DNA from: Anaerococcus sp. | Lineage (GTDB): Bacteria > Bacillota > Clostridia > Tissierellales > Peptoniphilaceae | DNA length: 8,932 bases | Assembly (NCBI GenBank): GCA_030825745.1 | Contig: JAPJPH010000032.1 | Coordinates: 1 to 8,932, forward strand | Reading direction: 5' to 3' | In this document: positions 6,667-8,932 of the stretch, one piece after another | Layout: the number at the start of each line of letters is the position of its first letter | Numbering within the stretch: the stretch's first letter is position 1 | Notes under the pieces: model-generated | Told to the model about the DNA's origin: nothing | The model's input: only the letters and a program-made list of their open reading frames with translations | Database searches by the model: none | Position numbers and translations under genes: made by a program

Positions 6667-7812
6667 ATGAATACTCAAATTAGTGAAAGAGTCCATATAG
6701 GTATCTTTGGCGCCACCAATTCTGGCAAATCAAGCCTTATTAACTATCTAACAGGTAGCTATACCTCGATAGTAGCAGATATAAAAGGGACAACAACTGA
6801 TCCTGTTAGTAAGAATATGGAGATAACTGGCTTTGGTCCAGTTACCTTCATAGATACTGCTGGAGTTGATGATGATACTAACCTAGCTAAACAAAGAATA
6901 GAAAAAACTCAAAAATCCATAGATAAATCAGATATTTTTATTTATGTCCTTAGTTTAGATGATGAGTTTAAATACCTAGAAAAAATCAAAAAGACTAATA
7001 GAGAAATAATCTATGTGGCTATGAAGCAAGACTTAGCCATAGGCAAAGAAATTATAGAAAAATACAAAGATCTAAATCCCATATCCATAGATATAAGTAA
7101 TATAGAAAATAAAAATAAAATTTTTACTAAAATAAAGGATATATATAAAAAAGATGACCTCTCTATTACAAAAACTTTGCTAAATCCACATGACTTAGTT
7201 ATCTTGGTCATGCCCCAAGATGAGGCTGCTCCAAAGGGTAGGCTAATAAAACCCCAGGTTATGACTATAAGAGAGATATTAGATAAAAGGGCTATTGCTA
7301 TATCAACTACTCTAGAAACCTTAAAGGATACCCTAGATTCATTAAAAAAAGCCCCTGATCTAGTTATAACAGATTCCCAAGTATTTTTTGAAGTTTATAA
7401 TATAATTCCAGAAAATATAAGGCTTACTAGTTTTTCCATACTTTTTTCAGCCTTTAAGGGTGATCTAAACTATTTTCTAAAAAGTGTCCAAAGACTTGAT
7501 AAACCAGTTTCTAATATACTAATTTCTGAAGCTTGCACCCACCCACCAGTAGATGAGGATATAGGAACTGTAAAGATCCCAAAAATGATTAAAAAAATCT
7601 ATCCTGATGTAAAATTTGATTTTGCAAGGGCAGATGATTTTTCTAACATAGAAAAATATGACCTCATTATATCTTGTGGGGCCTGTATGTTTAATAGACA
7701 AAATATGCTATCTAGGATAGATTTGGCCAAAGAAAAAAATATACCAATGACAAATTATGGGATATGTATTGCCTATCTTAAAAATATATTAGATAAGGTG
7801 GTTTTACCTTAA
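6667..7812 (+). CDS. hydF: HydF, [FeFe]-hydrogenase H-cluster maturation GTPase/scaffold
   Basis: HydF carries the di-iron subcluster precursor and hands it to the hydrogenase apoprotein. From the ATG chosen here the product is 381 residues, slightly short of the roughly 400 usual. The N-terminal GTPase domain has a P-loop GATNSGKS at 15-22, the TTTD switch-I region near 42-45 and DTAG at 63-66. The G4 position reads MKQD (119-122) instead of NKxD, so Asn is lost. A middle dimerisation-type region follows, then the cluster-binding domain with CTH (C290, H292) and SCGAC (C337, C340). The textbook CxH...HCxxC motif therefore keeps all three Cys and the first His but has Ser336 in place of the second His. 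HydG directly upstream and HydE downstream make the assignment secure. An in-frame GTG nine bases earlier is a less likely start. Confidence 0.94.
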   Translation: MNTQISERVHIGIFGATNSGKSSLINYLTGSYTSIVADIKGTTTDPVSKNMEITGFGPVTFIDTAGVDDDTNLAKQRIEKTQKSIDKSDIFIYVLSLDDEFKYLEKIKKTNREIIYVAMKQDLAIGKEIIEKYKDLNPISIDISNIENKNKIFTKIKDIYKKDDLSITKTLLNPHDLVILVMPQDEAAPKGRLIKPQVMTIREILDKRAIAISTTLETLKDTLDSLKKAPDLVITDSQVFFEVYNIIPENIRLTSFSILFSAFKGDLNYFLKSVQRLDKPVSNILISEACTHPPVDEDIGTVKIPKMIKKIYPDVKFDFARADDFSNIEKYDLIISCGACMFNRQNMLSRIDLAKEKNIPMTNYGICIAYLKNILDKVVLP

Positions 7813-7820
7813 AATTTAAT

Positions 7821-7865
7821 AAAAAGGATTAAAATCTAAGCCTTTAAGATTTTAATCCTTTTTTT
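7821..7865 (+). terminator. Strong terminator between convergent hydF and hydE, probably bidirectional
   Basis: A perfect 17-bp inverted repeat (arms 7821-7837 and 7847-7863) with a 9-nt loop begins nine bases after the hydF stop codon. The 3' arm ends in seven T residues (7859-7865), as needed for hydF termination. Because the opposite arm starts with AAAAA, the minus-strand transcript of hydE also has a hairpin ending in a U-run, followed by more AT-rich sequence. Confidence 0.92.
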
Positions 7866-7899
7866 AATATTTTATAATATATTTACTTTTACATAAAAG

Positions 7900-8932
7900 C
7901 TAGCTTATATATCTTTTTTCCTTATCTAAATTAATTACATCTCCCCTATCAGTTACAATCTGATATCCAGCATTTTTTATTCTAAGTTCTAAACAAGACC
8001 TACATTCTGCAGCCTCATCTCCTGTGCAGATCTTATTATCATAAAGGAGGTATTTCTCCCTTACAGCAGTTGGAGATAGGTTTGGCATAAGCACATTTGC
8101 CCCTGCCTTAAGGCCTCTTTCCCTACCTAGGGGATTAATAGTCCCTAGGGCAGTTGTTGCTGGTATGAGAGCATATGGAAATAGGATCCTAAGGATGGAT
8201 ACTAACCTTAATGTCATCTCAAATGACCCATTTTCAAAGTCTTTAAAGGGTGTATCAGCCTGACTTAGGTAAGGTCCTATACCAATCATAGCTGGTTTTA
8301 ATTGCTCTAAAAATCTTAAATCAGCAATTATATCCTCACTTTTTTGGAAGGGAGATCCTACCATAAAGCCACCCCCAACCTGGTAACCTATCTTTTTAAG
8401 GTTTCTAAGGCAATCTTGTCTTTCTTCCATTTTCATATTTTTAGGGTGCAATTTATTATAATGCTCTTTGCCAGAAGTCTCCTCACGTAATAGGTATCTA
8501 TCAGCCCCAGCCTTATATAACCTTTCTAAGGATTCAAAGGGTCTTTCTCCTAGAGATAGGGTTATAGCACAGTCTGGATGATTTTTTTTTATAGCTTTAA
8601 TTATATCTTCAAAGATATCATCTGTAAAATATGAGTCCTCTCCTCCTTGGAGTACAAAGGTCCTATACCCTAGCATATAACCTATATCAGCACATTCTAG
8701 TATCTGTTCTTTGCTAAGCCTATACCTTTCTACCTTAGGATTAGATTTTCTAATTCCACAATAATAACAGTCATTTTTACAAATATTGGAAAATTCTATA
8801 AGCCCTCTAACATAGACCTTATCTCCGTAGATTTCCCTTCTTATCTTATCAGCCCTTTGATTAAGCTCATCTGTTAAATCATCATTTTCTATCCACTCTT
8901 TTAGAGTCTTATCATCATAATAAGTATTATTA
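7900..8932 (-). CDS. hydE: HydE, [FeFe]-hydrogenase H-cluster maturation radical SAM protein (5' end beyond the window)
   Basis: Radical-SAM maturase that processes the iron synthon during assembly of the H-cluster subcluster. The frame stays open without a stop from 7900 to the right edge (first full codon at 8931), giving at least 343 residues of about 350, so only a few N-terminal residues are missing. An internal ATG at 8676 is not the start, because the essential SAM-cluster motif CKNDCYYC lies upstream of it (CX3CX2C, residues 51, 55 and 58 of the visible part). The optional second cluster site is present near the C-terminus as CTGDEAAECRSC (CX7CX2C), the pattern described for Thermotoga HydE but absent from some homologues. 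It is convergent with hydGF and so has a separate promoter outside the window. BioB and PylB are relatives, but the neighbours and the CX7CX2C site support HydE. Confidence 0.95.
   Translation of the reverse strand, partial: NNTYYDDKTLKEWIENDDLTDELNQRADKIRREIYGDKVYVRGLIEFSNICKNDCYYCGIRKSNPKVERYRLSKEQILECADIGYMLGYRTFVLQGGEDSYFTDDIFEDIIKAIKKNHPDCAITLSLGERPFESLERLYKAGADRYLLREETSGKEHYNKLHPKNMKMEERQDCLRNLKKIGYQVGGGFMVGSPFQKSEDIIADLRFLEQLKPAMIGIGPYLSQADTPFKDFENGSFEMTLRLVSILRILFPYALIPATTALGTINPLGRERGLKAGANVLMPNLSPTAVREKYLLYDNKICTGDEAAECRSCLELRIKNAGYQIVTDRGDVINLDKEKRYIS

Noticed and set aside
7519..7701. Minus-strand 60-codon open frame within hydF
   Set aside because: Antisense to the cluster-binding domain of HydF, with no ribosome site and no family resemblance.
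7900..8676. A 258-residue protein starting at the ATG at 8676
   Set aside because: The frame stays open upstream to the window edge and encodes the essential radical-SAM cysteines; the ATG is internal to hydE and has no ribosome site of note.
1..8932. Mobile element, prophage, CRISPR or defence genes
   Set aside because: No transposase, integrase, repeat array or terminal repeats were seen; all coding regions are core metabolism with uniform codon style.

Overview
The window looks like chromosome from a low-GC, strictly anaerobic Gram-positive bacterium (Bacillota, Clostridia/Tissierellia grade). The evidence is AT-rich DNA with AGG/AGA arginine and CTA/TTA leucine codons, strong GGAGG-type ribosome sites, a tRNA-sensing T-box leader, lipoprotein substrate-binding proteins, and [FeFe]-hydrogenase maturases. 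A Peptoniphilaceae-like host (Anaerococcus/Peptoniphilus type) is a guess from codon style only.

Positions 1-5064, minus strand: one methionine-acquisition operon. A clean sigma-A-type promoter (5036-5064) drives a roughly 277-nt T-box leader (5029-4753). Its specifier codon reads AUG (methionine), and it ends in a classic antiterminator/terminator pair. Five tightly packed genes follow: an M20-family amidohydrolase, MetN (ATPase with C-terminal NIL domain), MetI (permease), and two tandem MetQ-type lipoproteins that look like a gene duplication. Uncharged tRNA-Met should switch the operon on. The NIL domain of MetN probably adds a second methionine check at protein level. The hydrolase may release methionine, or another amino acid, from an N-acylated or related conjugate; that role is inferred from context.

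Positions 5065-5238: a short AT-rich divergent spacer carrying a probable promoter for the plus-strand genes.

Positions 5239-7812, plus strand: hydG and hydF, almost abutting. HydG is a radical-SAM tyrosine lyase that makes the CO/CN-bearing iron synthon. HydF is the GTPase scaffold for the H-cluster subcluster. A 17-bp perfect hairpin (7821-7863) ends this unit and probably also serves the convergent hydE.

Positions 7900-8932, minus strand: hydE, running off the right edge and lacking only a few N-terminal residues. All three [FeFe]-hydrogenase maturases are therefore present, while no hydrogenase structural gene lies in the window. HydF carries two departures from the textbook motifs: a degenerate G4 motif and loss of the second conserved His at the cluster site.

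I found no mobile element, CRISPR array, tRNA or rRNA gene. I do not see a wholly new system. The most notable items are the Met T-box operon headed by a hydrolase, the duplicated MetQ, and the HydF motif changes.
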